A stretch of DNA of 64,000 nucleotides from Robiginitalea sp. SC105 (GTDB taxonomy: Bacteria > Bacteroidota > Bacteroidia > Flavobacteriales > Flavobacteriaceae), in NCBI RefSeq assembly GCF_014243345.1, contig NZ_JACLZF010000001.1:372001-436000 (forward strand), given 5' to 3'. The position numbers were made by a program, and so were the translations under genes. Each line of letters opens with the position of its first letter. Within the stretch, counting starts at the first letter, position 1. The notes under the pieces were generated by a model. The model saw only the letters and a program-made list of their open reading frames with translations. It had not been told where the DNA came from and did not search any database. Below are positions 18,650-26,392 of the stretch, one piece after another.

Positions 18650-19129
18650 ATGAAAATGAGAATGCAATGCGCATTCCTGCTTTTCATCTTGCTGGCAGTC
18701 ACCTCCTGTTCCAAAGAATCGGTTGCACCTGCAGTAACGATCGAAGCCGAGAATGTCCAGGCCGTAGAAGGTGCCCTTTTACAACTCGTAAATGAGCACC
18801 GCCAGGCGATTGGGGCCGCACCGCTGGCCTTCAGCGAACTCGCCTATTCCTATGCCAATGAGCATACCGAATACATGATTGCCACCGGTAATACCAGCCA
18901 CCACGATTTTAATACCCGGGCATCCAAAATCGCCGAGGCCGTCGATGCCAAGGCCGTTGCCGAAAACGTCGCCAAGGATTACGACACCGCCAAACAGGCC
19001 TTCGAAGGCTGGTTCGCCAGCCCGGACCACCGGAGCACCATGGAAGGCACCTTCAGCCATACAGCCGTAAGCGTGAAGCGCGCGCCGGACGGGCAACTCT
19101 ATTTTACACAGCTCTTTTACCTCCAGTAA
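18650..19129 (+). CDS. CAP/SCP-domain lipoprotein
   Basis: The 159-residue protein has a lipoprotein signal with lipobox LAVTSC and a single CAP (SCP/PR1) domain. Visible elements are LLQLVNEHRQAIGAAPLAFS, NEHTEYMIATGNTSHHDF with the conserved HHDF, AENVAK, and FEGWFASPDHRSTMEG. The family includes extracellular stress and lipid-binding proteins; bacterial roles are little known. ATG 18650 is chosen because it opens the signal peptide, although the frame is open slightly further upstream. Confidence 0.82.
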   Translation: MKMRMQCAFLLFILLAVTSCSKESVAPAVTIEAENVQAVEGALLQLVNEHRQAIGAAPLAFSELAYSYANEHTEYMIATGNTSHHDFNTRASKIAEAVDAKAVAENVAKDYDTAKQAFEGWFASPDHRSTMEGTFSHTAVSVKRAPDGQLYFTQLFYLQ

Positions 19130-19218
19130 CCCATCGATTCCCGGGGATTCCGAAAGTCTTTCCCGGGCAATTTTCTTACCTTTAAAGGCTGCAAAAACTG
19201 CGGACTTTACCTAAATCG

Positions 19219-19770
19219 ATGAATATGCCGATAGCACCCCCTTTCAATCTGAACGAATGGCTGGAAAAAAACCGGGACCAGCTCAGGCCCCCGGTAGGAA
19301 ACAAGAATCTCTATAAGGATGCCGACGACTATATCGTCATGGTTGTAGCCGGCCCCAATGCGCGGAAAGACTACCATTATAACGAAACCGAAGAGTTGTT
19401 CTACCAGCTCGAGGGGAGCATCGAGGTGCACATACAGGAGGACGGACAAAAGAAAACCTTTACGCTGGGCCCGGGCGATATGTACCTCCACCCGGCAGGC
19501 GTACCCCATTCCCCGGTCCGGCATGAAGGTTCCATCGGCCTGGTGGTGGAAAGGCGGCGGGAAGACCTGGACCTGCAGGATGGCCTCCTCTGGTTCTGCG
19601 AAAACTGCAACCATAAATTATACGAGGCGTATTTTACCCTTAACGATATCGAGAAGGATTTCCTGCCGCACTTCGAGGCCTTTTACGGGTCCCGTGCACT
19701 CCGAACCTGCGGGGCGTGCGGAACTGTCATGGAAGCAGATCCCCGCTTTGTGGCAGACGCCCCGGAATAA
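19219..19770 (+). CDS. nbaC: 3-hydroxyanthranilate 3,4-dioxygenase
   Basis: The 183-residue cupin has the iron ligands of this enzyme (DYHYNETEELFYQLEG, with His and Glu, and LHPAGVPHSP). Its C-terminal rubredoxin-like cysteine pairs are FCENC and CGAC, as in bacterial homodimeric HAAO. It opens the ring of 3-hydroxyanthranilate to 2-amino-3-carboxymuconate semialdehyde, the precursor of quinolinate/NAD or of the catabolic branch. The following ALDH gene suggests a link to semialdehyde oxidation, but no kynureninase or kynurenine monooxygenase is in the window. Confidence 0.92.
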   Translation: MNMPIAPPFNLNEWLEKNRDQLRPPVGNKNLYKDADDYIVMVVAGPNARKDYHYNETEELFYQLEGSIEVHIQEDGQKKTFTLGPGDMYLHPAGVPHSPVRHEGSIGLVVERRREDLDLQDGLLWFCENCNHKLYEAYFTLNDIEKDFLPHFEAFYGSRALRTCGACGTVMEADPRFVADAPE

Positions 19771-19872
19771 CCTCCCGTGAGCTCCCCGGAGCCCCTTTGG
19801 AAGCCCCCCGTGGCCGCCTCAAGAGGCCGGTAGAAAGTTCGGGAATGGCCGGGTTAATGCATTTGGAATTCG

Positions 19873-19880
19873 TATTTTTG
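19873..19880 (+). promoter_or_regulatory. -7 promoter box for the ALDH7 gene
   Basis: TATTTTTG is an exact TAnnTTTG match, 37 nt before the ATG at 19918. Confidence 0.45.
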
Positions 19881-19917
19881 TCAGATATATAACATCTCAG
19901 CATAAAAAAGTTACAAA

Positions 19918-21471
19918 ATGACAGAAGTTGCCCTGGATTTTGGTATTGAAAAAGCCCTTGAACAATTGGGCGTAGCGGCCGTTAACCCCGGAAGTTCCAC
20001 CGGGATGGAGCACTTCGGCTCCGGCGAAGAAATCGCCTCCGTTTCCCCTGTGGACGGAGCCCTCATCGCGAAAGTCCGCACCACAACGGCTGCAGACTAC
20101 AAGCGCGTCGCCGAAACGGCTTCCCGCGCCTTTACCACCTGGCGGTCCGTCCCTGCCCCTCAGCGGGGCGAAATCGTGCGCCAGTTCTCCGACCGGCTCC
20201 GGGAGTTGAAGGAACCCCTGGGAAAACTGGTTTCCTACGAGATGGGCAAATCCTACCAGGAAGGCCTTGGGGAAGTGCAGGAGATGATCGACATCTGTGA
20301 TTTTGCCGTTGGCCTGTCCCGCCAGTTGCACGGGCTCACCATGCATTCGGAACGACCCGGGCACAGGATGTATGAACAATACCATCCGCTGGGGATTGTC
20401 GGGATTATTTCCGCCTTTAATTTCCCGGTGGCCGTCTGGGCCTGGAACACTGCCCTGGCCTGGGTATGCGGCGATGTCTGCATCTGGAAACCCAGTGAAA
20501 AAACACCGCTCTGCGGGATTGCCTGCCAGAACATTGCCGCCGAGGTTTTCCATCGCAATGGCATGCCCGAGGGCATCAGCTGCCTGATAAACGGCGATTA
20601 CCGGGTGGGGGAATACCTGACCGGAGACGGCAACATCCAGCTGGTATCCGCCACCGGCTCCATCCGGATGGGCAAGATCGTCGCCCAGGCGGTTGCAGCC
20701 CGTCTTGGGCGTTCCCTCCTCGAACTCGGCGGGAACAACGCAATCATCGTTACCCCGGACGCAGACATCAAAATGACGGTGATCGGAGCCGTCTTCGGCG
20801 CAGTGGGTACCTGCGGCCAGCGCTGTACCTCAACCCGCAGGCTTATTGTCCATGAAGCCGTTTACGACGAAGTGAAACTGGCGCTGAAACAGGCTTACGG
20901 CCAGCTCCGCATTGGCAACCCTTTGGATGAGGAAAACCATATCGGCCCGCTGATCGACAAACAGGCTGTGGAAATGTACCGCAAGGCTCTGGCAAAGGTG
21001 GTCGAAGAGGGGGGTGAGATCCTGGTCCCTGGCGGGACGCTGGACGGACCCGGTTACGAAAGCGGATGTTATGTAAAACCTGCCATAGCCGAAGCGAAAA
21101 ACGAATTTGAAATTGTCCAGGAAGAAACCTTTGCGCCCATCCTGTACCTGCTGAAATACTCCGGGGACGTGCGGAATGCCATTGAAATCCAGAATGGGGT
21201 CCGGCAGGGGCTGTCTTCGGCCATCATGACCACGAACCTCCGGGAGGCTGAGGCCTTCCTGTCTGTTGCCGGTAGCGACTGCGGCATTGCCAATGTGAAT
21301 ATCGGTACTTCCGGTGCCGAGATCGGTGGTGCATTCGGGGGCGAAAAGGAAACCGGCGGGGGCCGCGAGTCCGGGTCGGATGCCTGGAAGGTGTATATGC
21401 GGCGCCAGACCAATACGATCAACTACAGCAACGAACTACCCCTTGCCCAGGGGATCCGCTTTGACCTGTAA
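19918..21471 (+). CDS. ALDH7-family aldehyde dehydrogenase (aminoadipate-semialdehyde type)
   Basis: The 517-residue NAD-dependent dehydrogenase resembles ALDH7A1/antiquitin. It has the substrate-pocket sequence IISAFNFPVAVWAWNTALAW, general base Glu269 in LLELGGNNA and nucleophile Cys303 in GTCGQRCTS. The long N-terminus and the C-terminal FGGEKETGGGRESGSDAWK are typical. ALDH7 enzymes oxidise alpha-aminoadipate semialdehyde or betaine/other semialdehydes. Its position after 3-hydroxyanthranilate dioxygenase raises the possibility that it oxidises 2-aminomuconate semialdehyde, but its own box at 19873 allows separate expression. Confidence 0.88.
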   Translation: MTEVALDFGIEKALEQLGVAAVNPGSSTGMEHFGSGEEIASVSPVDGALIAKVRTTTAADYKRVAETASRAFTTWRSVPAPQRGEIVRQFSDRLRELKEPLGKLVSYEMGKSYQEGLGEVQEMIDICDFAVGLSRQLHGLTMHSERPGHRMYEQYHPLGIVGIISAFNFPVAVWAWNTALAWVCGDVCIWKPSEKTPLCGIACQNIAAEVFHRNGMPEGISCLINGDYRVGEYLTGDGNIQLVSATGSIRMGKIVAQAVAARLGRSLLELGGNNAIIVTPDADIKMTVIGAVFGAVGTCGQRCTSTRRLIVHEAVYDEVKLALKQAYGQLRIGNPLDEENHIGPLIDKQAVEMYRKALAKVVEEGGEILVPGGTLDGPGYESGCYVKPAIAEAKNEFEIVQEETFAPILYLLKYSGDVRNAIEIQNGVRQGLSSAIMTTNLREAEAFLSVAGSDCGIANVNIGTSGAEIGGAFGGEKETGGGRESGSDAWKVYMRRQTNTINYSNELPLAQGIRFDL

Positions 21472-21478
21472 GGAGAAA

Positions 21479-21598
21479 TCAGTTGGCGTTCTGGGTACCG
21501 GAATGCCAGCTGCCCTCAAACAGGCGTTGCAGGCCCAGCAGGAAAACCATGGCAACCCAACGGGCAGCGTTCCTCAGGGCGTGATAGATCATTTTCAT
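21479..21598 (-). CDS. Possible small protein, 39 residues
   Basis: The minus-strand ORF begins MKMIYHALRNAARWVAMVFL, has one amphipathic/hydrophobic helix, and ends shortly before the ALDH7 stop. A box-like TATACTTTG lies about 23 nt upstream (21629-21621), which is some support for expression. I do not recognise a family. It may be a small membrane-associated protein or a chance ORF. Confidence 0.3.
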   Translation of the reverse strand: MKMIYHALRNAARWVAMVFLLGLQRLFEGSWHSGTQNAN

Positions 21599-22077
21599 TT
21601 TTGAAGTGCTTTTGCTTTTGCAAAGTATATTGCCGCAGGCTGCAGGGACCCTGCAAAATGTAAAAACCCGCACCGCTGGCTTAGCACAGACGACACGGAT
21701 TTTTAACTAACCAAACTAATCCAAAACAATTTACTCAAGTGAGTGCCGCCTGGCTTTTGGAAGCAATTCCGGCCAGGTCAGGCCTCTTTTTTAAGCCTTT
21801 CACTAAAATAATTTACACAGGAGGAAGGTGGCAATGGTTTTGTATGGCTTGCATAAATATCTGTATAATTGGCAAGCCCGCCCCTGTGATCCCCTGCTCG
21901 TGATTGCTTCCTGACGGCGTTGCGAAACGGTGCGCCTGGCTTTCACAGAATATTAGGGAATTTTGTACCTTGTTGGAGGTGCCGCTGCCTGCCCGCACGC
22001 AGTACGGATGCACCAGAACCGCGGCACCACCGGCAAATGCCTGCCTGCCCGGTTGTCAACCCTTAAAATTGCAGCCT
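21599..22077. other. Gene-poor stretch with hairpins
   Basis: No convincing gene is seen in this stretch. It holds the hairpin GCAGG/CCTGC near 21643-21654 and an A/C-rich stretch containing AACTAACCAA (21705-21714), which is also found near 13289. A two-part stem follows at 21749-21777 (CCTGGC with GCCAGG enclosing GGAA/TTCC), with six T residues at 21787-21792. This could be the 3' end of the ALDH7 transcript or a small RNA; the sequence does not decide. Confidence 0.35.
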
Positions 22078-22599
22078 ATGGATCTTCCCGGTATGAGTGT
22101 GTGGTATTGGATCATCCCGTTGCTGACAGGGGTGATAGGTGGGATTGTCGGTTTCCTGATGGGGCGTCGGAACCGGGGCCTGGAAACACACCAGCAGGTA
22201 AGGTCCCTTACGGAATCCTGCCAAAAGGCAAAGGAGGAACTGGAGGCATGCCGGAAACAGCTCGCCGCAGCCAACTCGGAAGCGGTATTGGAAGAAATCC
22301 CCTATGATTATAAGGCAGCCAGGACGGTTTTCGGGGAAACCGTGCAAAAAGACGACCTCAAGATCATCGAAGGGATCGGGCCCAAGATCGAGAGCCTGTT
22401 CCACAACTACGATATCAAGACCTGGAGGTCACTGGCAGAAACGTCGGTTGCCAAATGCCAGGAAGTACTGGATTCGGGCGGTGACCGGTATAAAATCCAC
22501 GATCCCTCCTCCTGGCCGCTGCAGGCCCGGATGGCACATGAAAACAAATGGAAGGAGTTGTCGCGCTGGCAGGACGAGCACAAGCGGGGCAAACTCTGA
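22078..22599 (+). CDS. Membrane-anchored helix-hairpin-helix protein
   Basis: The 173-residue protein starts MDLPGMSVWYWIIPLLTGVI, with one transmembrane helix (about 7-28). A coiled-coil-like segment rich in Glu/Lys follows. The C-terminal module is DDLKIIEGIGPKIESLFHNY and then DPSSWPLQARMAHENKW, the helix-hairpin-helix domain common at the C-termini of Bacteroidota proteins. The domain resembles nucleic-acid-binding HhH units, but function is unknown. The start was chosen at 22078 because upstream codons look non-coding. Confidence 0.7.
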   Translation: MDLPGMSVWYWIIPLLTGVIGGIVGFLMGRRNRGLETHQQVRSLTESCQKAKEELEACRKQLAAANSEAVLEEIPYDYKAARTVFGETVQKDDLKIIEGIGPKIESLFHNYDIKTWRSLAETSVAKCQEVLDSGGDRYKIHDPSSWPLQARMAHENKWKELSRWQDEHKRGKL

Positions 22600-22621
22600 G
22601 GTCCCCGCAGCCGGATGCCTT

Positions 22622-23347
22622 TCAGTTCCGCCCGGATTCCCCGGGGTAAAACAAATGCACCGGGTCGCTTTGCCAGACTTCCTTCGAATGGGCCTCCAGG
22701 GCTGAGAGCGGCCCTTTGAATGCGGCACCCGTATCCACATTCCAGACATTGGCGGCGCGATGGGGCCGGTCCTTCCCGATCCGGATAACCGGGGTATGGC
22801 CGATAAAGATTTCGCGGTAGTTGCGCAGGCGGGGCGGGTAAACCGGGTCCGACGAATCCAGTTCGGGATTCAGTGAGAGGGCGGTTTCCCAGAGGGTCCG
22901 GTCCCAATAAAAGCTCTTCTCGAAATATTCGTTCTCCACCCCCCGCTGGTTAGTGAATCCTGCATGCAGGAATAGCCGGTTGTCCCCGTCCAGGTAATAG
23001 TGTTCCAGGTTCCGGTAAAACTCCAGGTGGCGGTTCCGGGTTGCCTGCCCCACCCCGGCGTAGGACTTTTTGGTCGCTTCACCCCCGTGCCGCAGCCAGA
23101 GTTCCCGGTCTTCCCCTGTGGTGAGCCATTCCTCACAGAGTTCGTCGTGGTTCCCCTTTAGGAAGAGGCACTGGTGTTCCTTCCCAAAGCCGATGAGGAA
23201 ATCAACGGTTTCAGCCGCCTCGCTCCAGCCATCGACATAGTCCCCAAGGAAGATGAAAAAATCCTTCTTATCCGGCCCGATACGCTCCAGCAACTGGAGC
23301 AATCCCTGAAGGCCGCCGTGTATGTCCCCGATTACAAGTTTTCTCAT
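22622..23347 (-). CDS. Metallophosphoesterase / Ser-Thr protein phosphatase family protein
   Basis: The 241-residue protein starts MRKLVIGDIHGGLQGLLQLL. It has the PPP-family metal motifs GDIHG (near 7-11), GDYVDGW (near 36) and GNHDE (near 70), with a later conserved His region FIGHTPV. Bacterial members dephosphorylate proteins, or hydrolyse diadenosine tetraphosphate in the PrpA/ApaH-like group. It is probably cytosolic. A TACCTTTG box lies 9 nt before this ATG, which supports the start over the in-frame upstream ATG. Confidence 0.85.
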   Translation of the reverse strand: MRKLVIGDIHGGLQGLLQLLERIGPDKKDFFIFLGDYVDGWSEAAETVDFLIGFGKEHQCLFLKGNHDELCEEWLTTGEDRELWLRHGGEATKKSYAGVGQATRNRHLEFYRNLEHYYLDGDNRLFLHAGFTNQRGVENEYFEKSFYWDRTLWETALSLNPELDSSDPVYPPRLRNYREIFIGHTPVIRIGKDRPHRAANVWNVDTGAAFKGPLSALEAHSKEVWQSDPVHLFYPGESGRN

Positions 23348-23356
23348 AGCAGGCCC

Positions 23357-23364
23357 CAAAGGTA
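23357..23364 (-). promoter_or_regulatory. -7 promoter box for the phosphatase gene
   Basis: The minus strand reads TACCTTTG, exact TAnnTTTG, only 9 nt before the start codon. A TTTT 19 nt upstream could be the -33 element. Confidence 0.5.
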
Positions 23365-23495
23365 CTGCCTGCTGGCCTTTTGTAAAAGCCGGGCAGAGAT
23401 TAATCCCTTAAAATTTGGGGAGAAACTTTAATTCTGACTACATTTCACTTAGGGATTTGAATCATCCTCCAATAGCGCCAAACGATCCGCTGCAC

Positions 23496-24449
23496 ATGAA
23501 ACAAATTTTCTGCATAGGGGAACTTCTTATCGATTTTGTGGGAGAGAACCAGGGAAGCGACCTGTCGAAGGCCCTGGTATTTACCAAGAAAGCGGGGGGT
23601 GCCCCTGCCAATGTTTCCTGCGCCATTGCCCGGCTGGGGGGCAGTAGCGCTTTTATCGGATGTATCGGGGAGGACCCTTTTGGCGCCTTCCTGCTGGATG
23701 TCCTGCAAAGGAATAACGTGGATACCAGCTATGTCCAGCGCAGCGAAACCTTCACCACCCTTGCGTTTGTTTCTCTGGCTGAGGACGGGGAACGGGATTT
23801 TGTATTCAGCAGGGGGGCCGACCGCGAACTGGCCTATGAAGCGCATGTGAAAAAATCCTTCAAAGGGAACATGATTCACCTGGGGGCCGCCACGGCCTTG
23901 CTCGGGGGTCCCCTGGAAGCCGCCTACGGGCATTATTTCTTCGACGCCCTTACCCAACGCTCCTTTATCAGCTTCGACCCGAATTACCGGCACGACCTCT
24001 GGAAGCATAAGGAGGACATCTTTAAAAAGAAGTGCATCCCGTTTATCGAAAAAGCCAACCTCTGCAAATTCAGCCTTGAGGAAGCCCTGCTCCTGAGCGG
24101 GAAGGAGGATCCTGAAGAGGCCTGCGCCGTGCTCCACGCCATGGGCACGGAAATGATCGTTATTACGCTGGGCGAGGACGGCACCTACCTAAGTACCCCC
24201 GGTGCGAGCGGGACCATCCCCAGCATCCCTGTAAATCCCGTAGACACCACCGGTGCCGGGGATGCCTTTATCGGCTGCCTGCTGTGGCAATTGTCCCAAC
24301 AGGCCAACCCGGAATCCATGGCCGGCAACTTCGGGGAGTTGTCCGAAATGGTCCGCGTGGCGAATGCTGCAGGCGCTCTCACCACTACACAGTTCGGGGC
24401 CATCGAATCCCTCCCGGACCAGGAAAAACTGAAGGAAGCCCTGGCATGA
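23496..24449 (+). CDS. PfkB-family fructokinase
   Basis: The 317-residue ribokinase-fold sugar kinase starts MKQIFCIGELLIDFVGENQG. It has the first PfkB signature around GGAPANVSCAIARLGG and the C-terminal catalytic signature DTTGAGDAFIGCLLW. It probably phosphorylates fructose to fructose 6-phosphate. The assignment to fructose rests on the next gene, an amylosucrase that releases fructose from sucrose, and the two overlap by ATGA (24446-24449). Homology starts at 23496 rather than at the longer open frame. Confidence 0.85.
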   Translation: MKQIFCIGELLIDFVGENQGSDLSKALVFTKKAGGAPANVSCAIARLGGSSAFIGCIGEDPFGAFLLDVLQRNNVDTSYVQRSETFTTLAFVSLAEDGERDFVFSRGADRELAYEAHVKKSFKGNMIHLGAATALLGGPLEAAYGHYFFDALTQRSFISFDPNYRHDLWKHKEDIFKKKCIPFIEKANLCKFSLEEALLLSGKEDPEEACAVLHAMGTEMIVITLGEDGTYLSTPGASGTIPSIPVNPVDTTGAGDAFIGCLLWQLSQQANPESMAGNFGELSEMVRVANAAGALTTTQFGAIESLPDQEKLKEALA

Positions 24450-26392
24450 ATCAACTCGCCATACATCAGTTGCTCGCAGGCACTTACCTGGAATCCCCCG
24501 CCAAAAAAGACCTGAAGCCGCTCTTCGACAAGCGGCTTGCCGCCAACCTGGGACTGATACAGGAATTGTTTTTTGCCCTGTATCCCGGGCGGGAGGATTC
24601 CTTCGGGGACCTGCTGTCCATCCTGGGGGCCCTTTTCCGGAAACGACCGGAAGAACTTCGGTTCCAGGACCTGGAACGGCTCAGGGAAGGAGCCTGGTAC
24701 CAGTCCGAAAAATGGGTCGGCATGCAGCTGTATGCAGACCGGTTCAACGGGGATATCCCGGGGCTGGAGGAAAAGATCCCCTATTTCGAGAAGCTCGGGA
24801 TCAACTTCCTCCACATTATGCCGCTGACGCGCCGGCCGGCGGGGGAGAATGACGGCGGGTACGCCGTGAGCAGCTACACGGAGATCGACCCGGTGTTCGG
24901 TACGGAGGCGGATTTTAAACGCCTGACTTCCCGATTCAGGGAAAAAGGCATCTGCCTGATGCTCGATTTTGTGGTGAACCACACCTCGGACGAATTCCCC
25001 TGGGCGCAAAAAGCCCGTGCCGGGGAACCCGGGTATGCTGACTATTACTACACCTACCCGGACCGGACCATTCCGGACCTGTTCGAGGAATCCCTGCCGG
25101 AAGTTTTCCCTGAAACCTCCCCGGGGAATTTTACCTGGATCCCGGAAATGGACCGTTGGGTGATGACGGTTTTCAACGATTACCAGTGGGACCTGAACTA
25201 TTCCAACCCGAAGGTCTTCCTGGCCATGCTCGAAAACATGGTTGCCCTGGCCAACAAAGGCGTGGATGTGCTGCGCTTCGACGCCCTGGCCTTCCTCTGG
25301 AAAAAAATCGGGACGGATTCCCAGAACCTGCCCGAGGCACACATGCTGATCTCCCTTTTCCGGCTTTGCCTGCAGGTGATAGCACCGGGGGTGGCCATCC
25401 TGGCCGAGGCCATCGTGGCCCCCCATGAAATTGTCCGGTATTTCGGGGAAGGCCGCTTTAAGGGAAACGAATGCGAGATTGCCTACAATGCCACCTTCAT
25501 GGCGTGCCTGTGGAATTCGGTGGCCACCAAAAAAACAAACCTGCTCAACAAGAGCCTCCGGAGCATCCCGCCCATCCCCCCGGGGTGCAGCTGGGTCAAT
25601 TACATCCGGTGCCATGACGACATCGGCCTGGGCTTCGACGACCGGCATATCGAGGAACTGGGTTGGGATCCCGGGGCGCACCGGAGGTTCCTGATCGATT
25701 ACTACTGCCAAAGACTGGATTGGTCCCCTGCCCGGGGGGCGGTTTTCATGTTCAACCCCCTGACCGGGGACGGCCGCATCACCGGGAGCACGGCTTCCCT
25801 CCTGGGACTGGAGGCGGCCCTGGAAAGCGGGGATGCAGAGGCTGCCGAAGGGGTGCTGGACAAAATCGTCATGATGTACGGCATCATCCTTGCCTCTGCC
25901 GGCATCCCCCTGATCTACGCCGGGGATGAAATCGGGATGCTCAACGACTATTCCTACCTCCGGGACAAAAACAAGGAAAACGACAGCCGGTGGATAAACC
26001 GCCCCTTCCACGACTGGGAATCCGTGGCCGCCCTGGATGACAAAGGCAAACTGACTTCCCGGATTTTCGACCATATCAGCCACCTGATCCGGTTGCGCAG
26101 GGCCAACCCGGCCCTGGGAGGTCGGGGTGCTACCGTCCTGCACCAGTCGGGCAATGAACACCTTTTTGTTTTTGAACGGCGGGCAGGCATCCGGTCCATC
26201 CTGGTCATTGCGAACTTCGATGAGAACCCCCAGGTGCTAAATGCCTCCTGGGCAAGCGGAGCCGGCTACCTGGAAGGAGGGAAATACCGCAACCTGATCG
26301 ACGGGAAGGAATCGGCCGTTCAGAGCGGCCTGCTCGAAATACCCCCCTACGGCTTATTCTGGCTGGAACACAAGGGGGGAGCCCCGGCTTAA
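24446..26392 (+). CDS. Amylosucrase-type glycoside hydrolase (GH13_4)
   Basis: The 648-residue protein has an N-terminal helical domain, then a GH13 (beta/alpha)8 domain. Catalytic candidates are nucleophile Asp279 (GVDVLRFDALAFLWKK), acid/base Glu321 (AILAEAI) and the Asp in HDD (390-392, YIRCHDDIGLGF). They line up with Asp286, Glu328 and Asp393 known in Neisseria polysaccharea amylosucrase. The enzyme transfers glucose from sucrose to an alpha-1,4-glucan and releases fructose. There is no signal peptide, so it is cytosolic. Sucrose hydrolase activity is an alternative. It is coupled to fructokinase and converges with the next gene. Confidence 0.85.
   Translation: MNQLAIHQLLAGTYLESPAKKDLKPLFDKRLAANLGLIQELFFALYPGREDSFGDLLSILGALFRKRPEELRFQDLERLREGAWYQSEKWVGMQLYADRFNGDIPGLEEKIPYFEKLGINFLHIMPLTRRPAGENDGGYAVSSYTEIDPVFGTEADFKRLTSRFREKGICLMLDFVVNHTSDEFPWAQKARAGEPGYADYYYTYPDRTIPDLFEESLPEVFPETSPGNFTWIPEMDRWVMTVFNDYQWDLNYSNPKVFLAMLENMVALANKGVDVLRFDALAFLWKKIGTDSQNLPEAHMLISLFRLCLQVIAPGVAILAEAIVAPHEIVRYFGEGRFKGNECEIAYNATFMACLWNSVATKKTNLLNKSLRSIPPIPPGCSWVNYIRCHDDIGLGFDDRHIEELGWDPGAHRRFLIDYYCQRLDWSPARGAVFMFNPLTGDGRITGSTASLLGLEAALESGDAEAAEGVLDKIVMMYGIILASAGIPLIYAGDEIGMLNDYSYLRDKNKENDSRWINRPFHDWESVAALDDKGKLTSRIFDHISHLIRLRRANPALGGRGATVLHQSGNEHLFVFERRAGIRSILVIANFDENPQVLNASWASGAGYLEGGKYRNLIDGKESAVQSGLLEIPPYGLFWLEHKGGAPA

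Noticed and set aside
24185-26161. 658-codon minus-strand ORF opposite the amylosucrase gene
   Set aside because: Amylosucrase catalytic motifs are all in the plus frame; the minus frame shows no domain and lots of Pro, Gly, His typical of antisense translation.
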